A stretch of 45,975 nucleotides of DNA from assembly GCF_014696625.1 (NCBI RefSeq), contig NZ_JACJQL010000048.1, positions 1-45,975 of the forward strand, written 5' to 3'. Position numbers and translations under genes: made by a program. The notes beneath the pieces are model-generated. The model did not search any database. It worked only from the letters and a program-made list of their open reading frames with translations, and was not told the origin of the DNA. Origin of the DNA: Nostoc parmelioides FACHB-3921 (GTDB lineage: Bacteria > Cyanobacteriota > Cyanobacteriia > Cyanobacteriales > Nostocaceae). Positions 13,146 to 22,071 of this stretch are shown here, piece by piece. How positions within the stretch are numbered: the first letter of the stretch is position 1; the number at the start of each line of letters is the position of its first letter.

Positions 13146-13380
13146 CTATAATATTCCCATTCTGATCACGTTTCACTTCTACCACCTTTACATCAAAACT
13201 TTCCCACTCCTCCACAGTAAACCCAGCCTCAGTTTCATCTGGATACCGCCGCGCCATTTCTTGCCATGCAGCTTCTTCGTTGATTGCCCAAATATAATGA
13301 CCTTGGCGTTCTCTAAGGTCATCTCGACCTATGCAGTCGTGTAAGTATAATGCGTTACGTGTACATCGATATTCGCGCAT
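13123..13380 (-). CDS. Hypothetical protein, 85 aa, first gene of the minus-strand cluster
   Basis: Not recognised by family. The text MREYRCTRNALYLHDC...GHYIWAINEEAAWQEMARR suggests a small phage-like protein with a Cys-containing N-terminus and an acidic C-terminus. It overlaps the next gene by 23 bp. Its start is 9 bp from the divergent ATG 13389 of the restriction-like gene, so the two promoters must overlap. Confidence 0.65.
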   Translation of the reverse strand: MREYRCTRNALYLHDCIGRDDLRERQGHYIWAINEEAAWQEMARRYPDETEAGFTVEEWESFDVKVVEVKRDQNGNIIDENSELD

Positions 13381-13388
13381 GGCTGCAA

Positions 13389-14357
13389 ATGAATAAAGAT
13401 TTAGCTTACTACGTTAAGAAATTTTCTCCTAAATCCGCATCAAACAAAATAGGTTTAAACGTTAGCCCTGGCGCACCAAATAAGCCCATTTTGCTGCTGT
13501 CTGTCATCGAAATGATAGCAACGAGGCAGATCACCAAAAACCAAATCCCCTTCAATGCTGAACTTATCGCCACGTTTCTTAAACTATGGAGCCACCTGGA
13601 GCCACTACGTAAGCCAGATATAGGTTTACCTTTCTATCACCTGACCAGCGATCGCTTTTGGCATTACCAAATGAAACTGGGATTTGAGGGATGGATGAAA
13701 GCCAAAATAAAAATTAGGACTCCTAGCACCATCAGAGAAACAGTAGAGTACGCCTACCTTGATGATGAACTCTGGTTACTGCTCCAAAATCACCAAGACA
13801 GAACTGTACTAACTCATGTTTTGATTGACTCCTGGTTTAATGAGCTTACACAGGAGGATATAGAGCCGTTATTGCAAGTCAACGCCTTTGCTGAACTACA
13901 AGACCAGTTGCAACGCACTGGTGGTAAAGTTTATCAGCCAGAAGAACTAGAAGATGAGCAAGCTGTAATTGTGCGAGATGGTGCATTCCGTAAAATTGTA
14001 GTTTCAACTTATAACTACCGTTGTGCATTCTGCGGATTGCAGATACTTGACTCACTCGGACAGAACATTGTAGATGGGTCACACATCAAACCATTCTCGC
14101 AGTTCTACGATGACCGCATCGATAATGGGCTGGCACTGTGCAAAAATCATCATTGGGCATTTGACCGTTTTTGGTTCAGCATTGATGATGATTACACTAT
14201 CATCGTCTCTAACAGCCTACGGGAAGAATCACCCAACGCTAAACCAATGAGGGAGTTTAGCGGCGATCGCATCATCTTACCTGCCCAAGAGCAGTATTAT
14301 CCAAGGCTAGATGCAATAAGCTGGCATCGTGAAGAATTTTTGAGACGAGCGGCGTAA
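13389..14357 (+). CDS. McrA-like HNH restriction endonuclease (phosphorothioate-DNA type)
   Basis: From ATG 13389 the product is 322 residues. The N-terminal half (MNKDLAYYVKKF, APNKPILLLSVIEMI, LPFYHLTSDRFWHY) matches the family annotated as phosphorothioated-DNA-binding restriction endonuclease, whose N-terminal domain recognises modified DNA. The C-terminal half is an HNH domain: YNYRCAFCGLQI, VDGSHIKPFSQF (His), IDNGLALCKNHHWAFDRFWF. Such enzymes are type IV restriction systems that cut DNA carrying foreign modifications. ATG 13389 is preferred over the upstream 13350 start, which would overlap the divergent gene. Confidence 0.83.
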   Translation: MNKDLAYYVKKFSPKSASNKIGLNVSPGAPNKPILLLSVIEMIATRQITKNQIPFNAELIATFLKLWSHLEPLRKPDIGLPFYHLTSDRFWHYQMKLGFEGWMKAKIKIRTPSTIRETVEYAYLDDELWLLLQNHQDRTVLTHVLIDSWFNELTQEDIEPLLQVNAFAELQDQLQRTGGKVYQPEELEDEQAVIVRDGAFRKIVVSTYNYRCAFCGLQILDSLGQNIVDGSHIKPFSQFYDDRIDNGLALCKNHHWAFDRFWFSIDDDYTIIVSNSLREESPNAKPMREFSGDRIILPAQEQYYPRLDAISWHREEFLRRAA

Positions 14358-14440
14358 CGCATAAGCTCATTCTTGTGGATACAGATTAGAGGATTATATT
14401 GTAATGAATGTAATTTAACTGAGATGTATAAAAGTAAAAC

Positions 14441-15295
14441 ATGACTAAAAAACCCAAAGGTTGGTATAAAGACATTGTTATTCGTCCCGTTATTCATGTA
14501 GACGGTTACGAAAGCTATGAGAAAATGTGCAGTATTATTGCTGATATTTATTACTCTGCGGAAGAACAAAAGCTACTGCGCGGATTAATAACTAATCCCG
14601 CAGAATCGATGTACATCACCGCGTATACCTTATTTAAAGTCGGTCAAGCTAAATGTCCGGCATATTGGGTAAACAAAGATTTACTCGAAGCCTTACTGCA
14701 ATCGGTTTTAACCGTTGAAATTGATAGCTTAAATTGGGCAATGAAAACAGGAATGTTTATGCTGCCCAAAGGTGTAATTCTTTCTCCTGAAAATAAGAGC
14801 GTTGATGCTGTTTTTTGGAATTACGATAGTGAAGCTGGTATCCTTTATTGGACAGCAACTGATGGATCTAGTTTCTTTTGCCGCAGATTTAAACTTGATG
14901 CACAAAAACTTACTTATACTGATTCTCAAGATATTGACCCCAAAGTAGTCGCAGGATTTAACGAGTATTTGCACTCAATTTTACTCCGATTAATTTTAAT
15001 AATGGAATGCCGCCCCGAATTTGTAGATACAACAAGCGAGGTAATTAGAGTTAATAAAGGTTTTGGTAAAGAACAAGCCCAAGATTTTTATCAACCACTT
15101 TGGCTAGGACAAGGATATAGATTCAAAAGTGAAGGGACGCAAAGTAGTGAAGGCAGTAGCGGTACACATGGTACTAAAAGCGTCCACTGGCGTAGAGGCT
15201 TTTTACGTAATCAACCTTATGGAGAAGGCAGGCAGCAAAGAAAATTAGTCTGGATTGAGCCAGTTCTTGTAATGGGTGGAAAGGAATCATCATGA
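14441..15295 (+). CDS. Uncharacterised protein with C-terminal HWRRGF motif
   Basis: The 284-residue product has a globular N-terminal part and a distinctive C-terminus: KSVHWRRGFLRNQPYGEGRQ, then KLVWIEPVLVMGG. I associate this kind of tail (H-W-R-R-G-x-W/L-R followed by W-I-x-P) with plasmid and phage proteins, some grouped near the anti-CRISPR AcrVA2; that link is tentative. The gene overlaps the start of the DUF262 gene by 4 bp (ATGATGA), so both are translationally coupled. Confidence 0.6.
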   Translation: MTKKPKGWYKDIVIRPVIHVDGYESYEKMCSIIADIYYSAEEQKLLRGLITNPAESMYITAYTLFKVGQAKCPAYWVNKDLLEALLQSVLTVEIDSLNWAMKTGMFMLPKGVILSPENKSVDAVFWNYDSEAGILYWTATDGSSFFCRRFKLDAQKLTYTDSQDIDPKVVAGFNEYLHSILLRLILIMECRPEFVDTTSEVIRVNKGFGKEQAQDFYQPLWLGQGYRFKSEGTQSSEGSSGTHGTKSVHWRRGFLRNQPYGEGRQQRKLVWIEPVLVMGGKESS

Positions 15296-15786
15296 TGACT
15301 AACGATGAAATTAACGCCAAATATGAATCTGGCTTAAACAGATTAGTTCAAGAATTAGATAGGGTAAAGCTACCAATATTATTTGAAAATATTAGGTCTA
15401 ATCCTAACTACATAATGATTGATGGAGATAGTCAATCTGCTCTAGATTGGAATGATATTAAAAAATCTCAGCTAATTGAATCTTTTATTCTTAATTTACC
15501 TGTCATGCCAATTATTCTCTACGAGATGTCATATCATACATACAAAGTGATTGATGGTAAACAAAGATTAAAAGCAATTCTAGATTTTTACAGTAATCAA
15601 TTAGCTTTAAGTGGATTAGAAATTAAGACAGAATTAAACAGATGTACTTATGCTAATCTCCCAGTTCATGCACAAAAAGACTTGGATAGGCGTTCTTTGT
15701 CTTTAATATCTATTATCCCTTCAGAGGATGCGAAACCTGATGAAATAGCAAAATTAATAGAGATTATTGCTAATCGCCTTAATTAA
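15292..15786 (+). CDS. DUF262 (ParB-like nuclease fold) protein, short form
   Basis: The 164 residues are mostly one DUF262 domain: ALDWNDIKKSQLIESFILNL, PVMPIILYE, YKVIDGKQRLKAILDFY, TYANLP and LDRRSLSLISI. The D-G-K-Q-R motif is the usual active-site signature. In GmrSD-type restriction enzymes this domain (GmrS) binds NTP and DNA and is joined to a DUF1524 HNH part. Here it stands alone and ends early, so it may be a truncated relic or a partner of a separate nuclease; the McrA-like enzyme lies two genes upstream. Coupled to 14441-15295. Confidence 0.82.
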   Translation: MMTNDEINAKYESGLNRLVQELDRVKLPILFENIRSNPNYIMIDGDSQSALDWNDIKKSQLIESFILNLPVMPIILYEMSYHTYKVIDGKQRLKAILDFYSNQLALSGLEIKTELNRCTYANLPVHAQKDLDRRSLSLISIIPSEDAKPDEIAKLIEIIANRLN

Positions 15787-15964
15787 AGCCCAGCGTTTGC
15801 ATTCAACTATCAGTCCATCAAAAGTGCTTAGAAGGCTTACGCTAGCATTATGAAAATGTGTTTGTAGTTGCTATTTAACTAAGCGCACAGATTGTAAATA
15901 CATAGTAAACTATGTAAACTATTAGAGTAAGCGATCGCACATTTTAGCTATCCCCAAAATCATC

Positions 15965-16345
15965 ATGAAGTTGCAACGCATTGAGGCAGGTGAATATCTG
16001 ACTCCTGATGGCAGATTTTACGTCTGCAATACTTACTATTCCAATGGGATACCTGGAAGAAGTAACACAAATAAAGGTTGGTTGATTGAAGATAGAAGCG
16101 GGGCAACTCCATTTCTAGTTAGTAGCAATCAGAAAAGCAAGCTGCGGCGAGTGGATACACTTGCACAGGCTAGAGAAATCGTTGCAGGGATTATTCAACG
16201 TGATGCTGACGCACAAAAGCTATATACAGACGGATGGTGTAAGGAGAAGAACTCAGAACAGCCGGGAGTCTGTTGGCGATCGCCGTACTCTGGTAGGTTG
16301 TTAACGCAAACTGAGGCAATGCTGGAATTGAGTTTAATGTTGTGA
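15965..16345 (+). CDS. Hypothetical protein, 126 aa
   Basis: No family recognised. The product reads RIEAGEYLTPDGRFYVCN near its start and has three Cys residues; no signal peptide. It follows a 178-bp gap (15787-15964) that holds a HIP1 site (15930) and no other gene I can support. The following small genes on the same strand may be co-expressed. Confidence 0.5.
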   Translation: MKLQRIEAGEYLTPDGRFYVCNTYYSNGIPGRSNTNKGWLIEDRSGATPFLVSSNQKSKLRRVDTLAQAREIVAGIIQRDADAQKLYTDGWCKEKNSEQPGVCWRSPYSGRLLTQTEAMLELSLML

Positions 16346-16395
16346 CAAATAGAAGAAGATGAACATATTAGAAGTAAAAACTATATTCAATTAAA

Positions 16396-16626
16396 ATGAC
16401 TAATGCACAATCCAAAATAGACGAACTTTTTAAGATTCTTGAACCACTGAATAAAACGCAAGGAGAGCATTCGGTGAGTGTAACTTTCTATCTTGGTATG
16501 AAACGTGGAGTCATTAACTTTATGTTGGACTGGAAAAATTTCATTGGTGAACAAGAATTTGAGAATCTTGACGAAGCGATAAAATTTGCATATTCCCTGC
16601 AACAAAAAGTAAGCATTATTAATTAA
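16396..16626 (+). CDS. Hypothetical protein, 76 aa
   Basis: Not recognised. A small acidic protein with an N-terminal helix (SKIDELFKILEPLN), a beta-rich middle (VSVTFYLGMKRGVINFML) and a C-terminal helix (LDEAIKFAYSLQQK). Fold could be alpha-beta-alpha. It lies 21 bp upstream of the next gene. Confidence 0.5.
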   Translation: MTNAQSKIDELFKILEPLNKTQGEHSVSVTFYLGMKRGVINFMLDWKNFIGEQEFENLDEAIKFAYSLQQKVSIIN

Positions 16627-16647
16627 TCAGGTTAGCAATTTTATAAA

Positions 16648-17118
16648 ATGTACTACGGATACTGTTGCTATACCAAAGATGATGAGCCTTTGGGTTGGCT
16701 ATACACATTTGACTCTAATCTTGAATATGCTTGGACTAATAAAGATTTACATTTGTGCAAGCGATGGAAAACAGAAAAAGGAGCTAAAAAACACTTCGAT
16801 TATTACAACAATAATTGGCAGTTTAAGAGTAAAGGAGGCTATCTCAAAATTGAGGTAATGTCAGAGTTTTCTGAAGCCAAATCGTCTGCTAAGTCTAACC
16901 AACAGCTTTGGAATGAAGCTAACCGAGATAGAGTTTATGAGTCACAAGAAAAGTACAATCAAAAACGTCCTATAATCTCATTTCGTCCCAAAGCCGAACT
17001 GTTGGAATGGCTGGAAGAGGAACGCAGGCAAGGTGAAGATGGTGAACCTGAGACAGATGCAGCCCTTTTGAATCGGAAACTAGAAAAACTAAAGAGTTTA
17101 GAACAACAAGAATTTTAG
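16648..17118 (+). CDS. Hypothetical protein, 156 aa
   Basis: Not recognised. N-terminal half is aromatic (MYYGYCCYTKDDEPLGWLY), the C-terminal half is charged and probably helical (AELLEWLEEERRQGEDGEPE). The segment RPIISFRPKAELLEWLEEE resembles the start of a short DNA-binding or ribbon-helix-helix-like segment, which I only note. Spaced 23 bp from the next gene. Confidence 0.55.
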   Translation: MYYGYCCYTKDDEPLGWLYTFDSNLEYAWTNKDLHLCKRWKTEKGAKKHFDYYNNNWQFKSKGGYLKIEVMSEFSEAKSSAKSNQQLWNEANRDRVYESQEKYNQKRPIISFRPKAELLEWLEEERRQGEDGEPETDAALLNRKLEKLKSLEQQEF

Positions 17119-17141
17119 CGATTCGTTCAAGGATAATTAAA

Positions 17142-17357
17142 ATGTCAAATAAAATATTAAAGTTTGAACTAATTGAAGGGATACCAGAAGACAATGGGAT
17201 TTATTTTTTATTATTAGAAGATGGTTCTATAAAACAAGGATATCTCGGCTCTTTCTCTTTTCCTTACCATCAAGAAGATATTGTTAGAATTGCTGATTGT
17301 GAATCTGAGAAATTTCATTATGAAAAATGTGTTGGTTGGTTAAAATCTATAGAATGA
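17142..17357 (+). CDS. Hypothetical protein, 71 aa
   Basis: Not recognised. A small mixed alpha/beta protein (KFELIEGIPEDNGIYFLLLEDG, then CVGWLKSIE). Part of a run of four small same-strand genes from 15965. No membrane span or signal. Confidence 0.5.
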   Translation: MSNKILKFELIEGIPEDNGIYFLLLEDGSIKQGYLGSFSFPYHQEDIVRIADCESEKFHYEKCVGWLKSIE

Positions 17358-17394
17358 TGTTTTGAGTCAAACAATAAGTATAAAATAAAAATTT

Positions 17395-17520
17395 GTGATA
17401 GAAATAGCACAAAAAATTAAATGTTATGGGATATTAGATAACGACTACATGAATGGTCATACTTTAGTGCGTGAAGGTTTCCCATCTCATGCACTACACT
17501 CTAAGTTTCATGAAAAATAA
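17395..17520 (+). CDS. Very small ORF, 41 aa
   Basis: A GTG-initiated frame reads IEIAQKIKCYGILDNDYMNG and ends in HALHSKFHEK. The internal text looks protein-like rather than random and may be the tail of a larger lost gene. No clear ribosome binding site. Low certainty. Confidence 0.3.
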   Translation: MIEIAQKIKCYGILDNDYMNGHTLVREGFPSHALHSKFHEK

Positions 17521-17850
17521 TCTAGAAAGCTGATTAATAAATTAAAACTATAACCAGAATTATTTGGCTTCCGGCGATCGCTTCGCTTCATCAAGGCATG
17601 GGTGGCGTTGCTAGGGTGGTTTATAAACTGACTTGCCTCAAAGACATCTGCACCACATCTCCCACTTTTAGCTATCAATTTTGCTATCAAAGCCGGAAAT
17701 TACAGACTTAGCATGATTAATTAACACCTGCCTACTTCCGCAAGAAGGATTTAGCTGTTCGCCGAGTGTAAACATTTATGCCCCCACCCACTGAGGTATG
17801 ATGTACGTTATTGGAAAGGCGCATTATCAATAACGACCCAGTGAGCAATT
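17521..17850 (+). promoter_or_regulatory. Intergenic region with an 8-bp dyad before the recombinase gene
   Basis: No gene is supported between 17521 and 17850; a HIP1 site is at 17573. CGTTATTG (17806-17813) and CAATAACG (17828-17835) form a perfect inverted repeat with a 14-bp spacer, 16 bp before the recombinase ATG. It could be an operator or a recombination (core) site. Confidence 0.5.
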
Positions 17851-18870
17851 ATGCTTAACGAGCCAATTTTTGGAGAGCTAGTTAAAGTCGAGTTGGAGGC
17901 GTGTTTAGATGCACCGATCGCGAGGTATTTTGACGCGCAGCTTGATAAAGACCCGGATGTGTTGGCGCAACTGCTGGCAGATAAGCGCAACCCCAATACT
18001 CGGCGTGCTTACGAGAAAGATTTGCGGGATTTCTTTATGAAGATGACTTTATTGCCGCCGACTGGGGATAGTGTGCTGGAGTTTTTGCACTTGCAGCGAG
18101 AGCAAGCGGTGATGGTGGTGCTGAAGTATAAGGCGAAATTGATAGCGTCGGGGGTGAGGGAGGCAACCATTAATCGGCGGTTGGCGGCGATTAAGTCTTT
18201 GGCAAAGATGGGGCGGAAGTTGGGGGTGTGCAATTATTCCCTGGAGGATGTCGAGGGGGAGAAGGTCAAGGCTTATCGGGATACGCGGGGGGTTGATAGC
18301 AAGACGATAGCACTGGTGTTACAGCAGTTTGATAGGGAGACTTTGATTGGTAAGCGCAACTATGCAATTTTTTTGGTGCTGTGGGGTTTGGCTTTGCGTC
18401 GCCAGGAAATATGTCAGTTAAATGTGGGTGACTTTGATTTTTATGGGCGCAAGTTGAGGGTTTTGGGTAAGGGTAAGGGAACGAATGAAGAATATTTGGA
18501 TATGTCCAAAGATGTGGCGGCGGCGATTGCTGATTGGTTAATTGCTAGGGGGGATTTGAATGTTAATTTACCAATTTTTACAGCGTTAGATTTCCATAAT
18601 GAAGGGCATCGATTGACTACGGATGCTATCTATAAAATAGTGTCGGCGGCTTTTAAGTTCGTGGGGGTGAAGAAACCGATGTCACCGCACAGGGTGAGGC
18701 ATTCGGCGATTACGGCGGCATTGGATGCGACGGATGGGAATATTAGAAAGGTGCAGAAGTTAAGCCGTCATGCTGACCCCAGGACGTTGATGATTTATGA
18801 CGATAATCGCAATAAAGACCTGTGGGAGATGTCGGAATTGTTAACGGGTATGTTGAAGGATTCTGAGTGA
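17851..18870 (+). CDS. Tyrosine recombinase / phage-type integrase
   Basis: The 339-residue protein has the XerC/D architecture: an N-terminal core-binding domain with NPNTRRAYEKDLRDF (about 48-62) and INRRLAAIKSLAKM, and a C-terminal catalytic domain with Arg in LALRRQEICQLN (183-184), Lys in LGKGKGTNEE (about 207), HxxR in SPHRVRHSA (280-283), His in LSRHADPRTL (307) and the Tyr nucleophile in MIYDDNR (316). All catalytic residues are present. It may resolve plasmid multimers or integrate an element. The codon use is more G-rich (many GCG, GGG) than its AT-rich neighbours, which suggests separate acquisition. Confidence 0.92.
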   Translation: MLNEPIFGELVKVELEACLDAPIARYFDAQLDKDPDVLAQLLADKRNPNTRRAYEKDLRDFFMKMTLLPPTGDSVLEFLHLQREQAVMVVLKYKAKLIASGVREATINRRLAAIKSLAKMGRKLGVCNYSLEDVEGEKVKAYRDTRGVDSKTIALVLQQFDRETLIGKRNYAIFLVLWGLALRRQEICQLNVGDFDFYGRKLRVLGKGKGTNEEYLDMSKDVAAAIADWLIARGDLNVNLPIFTALDFHNEGHRLTTDAIYKIVSAAFKFVGVKKPMSPHRVRHSAITAALDATDGNIRKVQKLSRHADPRTLMIYDDNRNKDLWEMSELLTGMLKDSE

Positions 18871-18918
18871 GATTGATAAATTGACTAGCAAATATTCTAA
18901 TTAAAGTGAGGTAATTAT

Positions 18919-19668
18919 ATGAGTAAAATTATTCAAAATCACTACCAGAATTTAGCAATCCAATATGATAATTTATGGTTTTATTCAGAAAATTACGTGA
19001 GGTTCTTTACTGAAGAAATTATTAAACATTTACGCTTAAATATAGCAGATATTTTGGTAGATTTAGGATGTGGGACAGGAATATATGCTCAAGAAATTAA
19101 CAATCAAATTCAGTTGCAGAAGCCGATTATATGTGTAGATTTCTCGGACAAGATGCTTGAGCAAATTCCTAATAATAGTAAGTATGAATGTATAGTAATG
19201 GATGCAATAGAATTTGCTGCTTTGCCTAGAACCTACAATAAGATTCTGATTAAAGAATTAATCCATCATATTGATAAAAAAGACCTTCTATTATCTAGCT
19301 TATTTAAGAAAATGGCATCTGGGGGGATTTTGCTACTAATACTTTTGCCGCCAACGATTAATTACCCCTTATTTAGCAAAGCTTTGCGTAAATATGAAGA
19401 AATTCAACCTCACTATAATAATCTTACTCAGATACTTGAAAAGATTGGTTTTAATGTAGCGGTGGATTTTGTTGAATATCCTTTGGCAATACCTAAGTCT
19501 AAATACTTCCAGATGGTACGAAACCGCTATATGTCTTTACTTTCAAGTTTTGATGATAACGAACTTGCTCTTGGTCTAGCTGAAATGGAACAGCAATATG
19601 CCCAACAATCTGTTCTTAAATTCACCGACTGCTTTGTTTTTATAACAGCAAGTAAGAGCTTATGCTAA
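18919..19668 (+). CDS. Class I SAM-dependent methyltransferase
   Basis: The 249-residue product has the SAM-binding motif I LVDLGCGTGIYAQEI near residue 50, motif II-like ICVDFSDKML and post-motifs around IKELIHHIDKKD and GGILLLILLPP. The substrate is unknown; the layout resembles small-molecule methyltransferases of the UbiE/COQ5 type rather than DNA methylases. A clear GAGG ribosome binding site (18907-18910) precedes ATG 18919. It begins 48 bp after the recombinase. Confidence 0.85.
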   Translation: MSKIIQNHYQNLAIQYDNLWFYSENYVRFFTEEIIKHLRLNIADILVDLGCGTGIYAQEINNQIQLQKPIICVDFSDKMLEQIPNNSKYECIVMDAIEFAALPRTYNKILIKELIHHIDKKDLLLSSLFKKMASGGILLLILLPPTINYPLFSKALRKYEEIQPHYNNLTQILEKIGFNVAVDFVEYPLAIPKSKYFQMVRNRYMSLLSSFDDNELALGLAEMEQQYAQQSVLKFTDCFVFITASKSLC

Positions 19669-19772
19669 ATCAGGCAATTTGATTGGGTGTTTATAAAATA
19701 CCTGCTCTGTTAGAACAAACTTAACGGTCAATTTAGGTGATGCTATTGGAGAAATAGTAAAGCCACTCACCC

Positions 19773-20222
19773 ATGAAGAAACTGCTTAAAAGGATATTGG
19801 CACTGCTAAGACAAATTTTTCAGCAGTTTTCATCTACTGAGCAACCAAGTTCTCCGCCTTCTTATCACCCGCCAGCAATTCCTATTCCTCCTATTCCTAC
19901 TTTTGTTCCCCAGTGGCACAACGGGTTGGTACTAGTTTGTTCACAATGTACAGTCGAGCAATTTGACGGCAGTTCTCATCGCATTAATAAAAGTACAACA
20001 GCCTCCTCCGAGTTACAAAACTGGTTGAAATCTCGTTTAAAATTTGATGGGCTGTGGGGAAAATATCGGGTTGTTAGCACCAGTTGTTTAGGAGTTTGTC
20101 CACAGGGGGGCGTTGTTGTGGTTCTACGTCATGATGCAGTTGGGCAACAATGCTTTATTGTCCGTCCTCAAGGCGAACGCGAAATTCTCTACTCCTATAT
20201 CAAACAGATGCACAAGTATTAA
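19773..20222 (+). CDS. Ferredoxin-like [2Fe-2S] domain protein
   Basis: The 149-residue product has an N-terminal basic helix, a proline-rich linker (PSSPPSYHPPAIPIPPIP) and a C-terminal domain with LVLVCSQCTVEQFDG and VVSTSCLGVCPQGGVVVV. The four-cysteine pattern matches thioredoxin-like [2Fe-2S] ferredoxins that appear in cyanobacteria as (2Fe-2S) ferredoxin domain proteins. It probably carries an electron-transfer cluster; partner unknown. Monocistronic. The 20223-20457 gap contains an inverted repeat (TTCGAGCAATAA at 20262, TTATTGCTCGAA at 20279) that may be its terminator. Confidence 0.75.
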   Translation: MKKLLKRILALLRQIFQQFSSTEQPSSPPSYHPPAIPIPPIPTFVPQWHNGLVLVCSQCTVEQFDGSSHRINKSTTASSELQNWLKSRLKFDGLWGKYRVVSTSCLGVCPQGGVVVVLRHDAVGQQCFIVRPQGEREILYSYIKQMHKY

Positions 20223-20261
20223 TCTTTAGCTGATTTTTGGTTATCTTCTTATATTCTTAGT

Positions 20262-20290
20262 TTCGAGCAATAACTAAATTATTGCTCGAA
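20262..20290 (+). terminator. Hairpin after the ferredoxin-like gene
   Basis: TTCGAGCAATAA (20262-20273) and TTATTGCTCGAA (20279-20290) are perfectly complementary 12-bp arms with a 5-base loop. There is no long T-run, but position and stability suit a terminator. Confidence 0.5.
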
Positions 20291-20457
20291 ACAAAGTAGA
20301 TGCTTCTTATTTCAGTGATGTTCATGCTTGAGACTGTAATCCTTCCTCTATTTAGTGGTTTGTGAGAAGGAATGGGAATTTTTCTGCTTAGTAGGACTTG
20401 ATTTTCTAGAGTGAAATTGTTAATTTCAGGAAAAATCTAAACAGGGTCTACCAAAGT

Positions 20458-21486
20458 ATGAATTTTTCCAAGTTTTATAAATTGGGCTTTTCATTATTGA
20501 CTATTACACTGATGGGGTGGAATACACCAAAAGCTGAAGCGTCTGTTCTTGTTAGTAGCATACGTAATAATTCTGTTCTTCGTTACAACGATAAAACAGG
20601 AGAGTTTATTGATACTTTTGTTCCTGCTGGTAGTAATGGATTAGATGGCCCATCAGGAATAATTATTGGCCCTGATAACAATCTCTATGTCATTAGTATT
20701 CGTACTGATAGTGTGCTACGTTACGATGGCAAAACTGGGAAGTTTATTGATACTTTTGTGAATAACAAAGATGAAATTGATTTTGCTGAAGACCTACTTT
20801 TTGGTAGTGATGGAAGCTTTTATCTGACTTCTCTAAATTTAAGAGAACCAAGTAAAAATAGTGTTCGTCGCTATGATGGAACGACTGGAGCTTTTATTGG
20901 TAATTTTGTAGCTCCTGGTAGTGGTGGATTATACGGCCCATTAGGTATTAACTTTGGTAATGATGGAAATTTATATGTAACTAGTGTTTTTTCTAATCAA
21001 ATTTTGCGCTACAACGGACAGACTGGAGATTTTATTGATGTTTTTGCTCAAAGCGACAATCCTAACTTGACTTTTGCTGACTTCAGTTTTGGGACAGATG
21101 GCAATCTTTATGTCGCTAATCCTAGAAATAATAGTATCTCTCGCTATGATGGCAAAACAGGAGAATTTATTGATTTCTTTGTTCCTAGTGGAAGCGGAGG
21201 TTTAGATTCACCTGTAGAAGCCGTTTTTGGCCCAGATGGCAATTTATACGTTAACAGTTTTAACACTGATAGTATTTTGCGTTACGATGGTAAAACAGGA
21301 GTTTTTATTGATACTTTTATTCCTGCTGGTCTTGGAGGCTTAGACGGCCCTACTTCGATAGTATTTACAAAAGATATTCCCGAACCAAGTGTTGTTTGTG
21401 CCGTTGCGGTTTTTGCTTTCACTAATATTTGCAGTGTCTTATTATACAATCGTAAAAAGTCAATTTTCCCCACTAATCATAACTGA
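20458..21486 (+). CDS. PEP-CTERM exported beta-propeller protein
   Basis: The 342-residue protein has a signal peptide (FSLLTITLMGWNTPKAEA), then about six repeats with the pattern SVLRYDGKTGKFIDTF...GLDGPSGIIIGPDNNLYV, typical of Vgb/NHL-type propeller blades, and a C-terminal PEP-CTERM anchor: IPEPSVVCAV, a hydrophobic stretch and a basic tail YNRKKS. It is exported and processed by an exosortase-type system. The ligand is unknown. Confidence 0.88.
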   Translation: MNFSKFYKLGFSLLTITLMGWNTPKAEASVLVSSIRNNSVLRYNDKTGEFIDTFVPAGSNGLDGPSGIIIGPDNNLYVISIRTDSVLRYDGKTGKFIDTFVNNKDEIDFAEDLLFGSDGSFYLTSLNLREPSKNSVRRYDGTTGAFIGNFVAPGSGGLYGPLGINFGNDGNLYVTSVFSNQILRYNGQTGDFIDVFAQSDNPNLTFADFSFGTDGNLYVANPRNNSISRYDGKTGEFIDFFVPSGSGGLDSPVEAVFGPDGNLYVNSFNTDSILRYDGKTGVFIDTFIPAGLGGLDGPTSIVFTKDIPEPSVVCAVAVFAFTNICSVLLYNRKKSIFPTNHN

Positions 21487-21647
21487 ACGCATTCTCTACA
21501 GCTTTTACCAATGTTATACCGAGAATGTATAAAGAGTTCAGTTTAGGTACTTAGATGAGGCGATGAAAAACGCGCCATCAACTTTTGGGTGCGATTTATT
21601 TGGCTGCTTCTGTTGTCTGGTTGAATTGATGACACGCCCTAGCTCCT

Positions 21648-21947
21648 TCAATTACTAAGTTTTACTGAACTAAAAGTTTTGGGATTAATAGGTCGTGATT
21701 GCTTCAACCAGCAGTAGTAGGTAAATCCTAAACTTAATAAAACTAATGCAGTGTTTGTTTTAGGCTCTGGGACACTGACAGGAGTGATAGTCAATGAGCC
21801 GGAAAAATCATTGTTAGGAGTGGCAATTTGGTCATCAGACAAAGTTAACTTAAATTGACCCGTAAATGTACTGCTTGCTGGAATCAAAACTTCTTTGAGT
21901 TGAGTAGTTAAAGGTAAGTCAGTGTTAATAAAGTTAGAGTCTTTCAT
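21648..21947 (-). pseudogene. PEP-CTERM tail fragment
   Basis: From ATG 21947 the 99-residue frame contains a beta-rich stretch and a clear PEP-CTERM tail (VPEPKTNTALVLLSLGFTYYCW, basic end), but no signal peptide. A PEP-CTERM tail without a secretion signal is not useful, so I read this as the 3' end of a truncated gene, although a short unusual product is possible. No further gene is seen between 21487 and 21647. Confidence 0.5.
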
Positions 21948-22071
21948 GGTTTCGACTCTCCTGAGATCCACTTTCTATAGAAGAAACAAATATATTGAGC
22001 CAACCGCTTTGGGGACATGATCAACTCAAAGCGGTTATTAAAATGTATGCCATAACTTTCCACCTACAATA

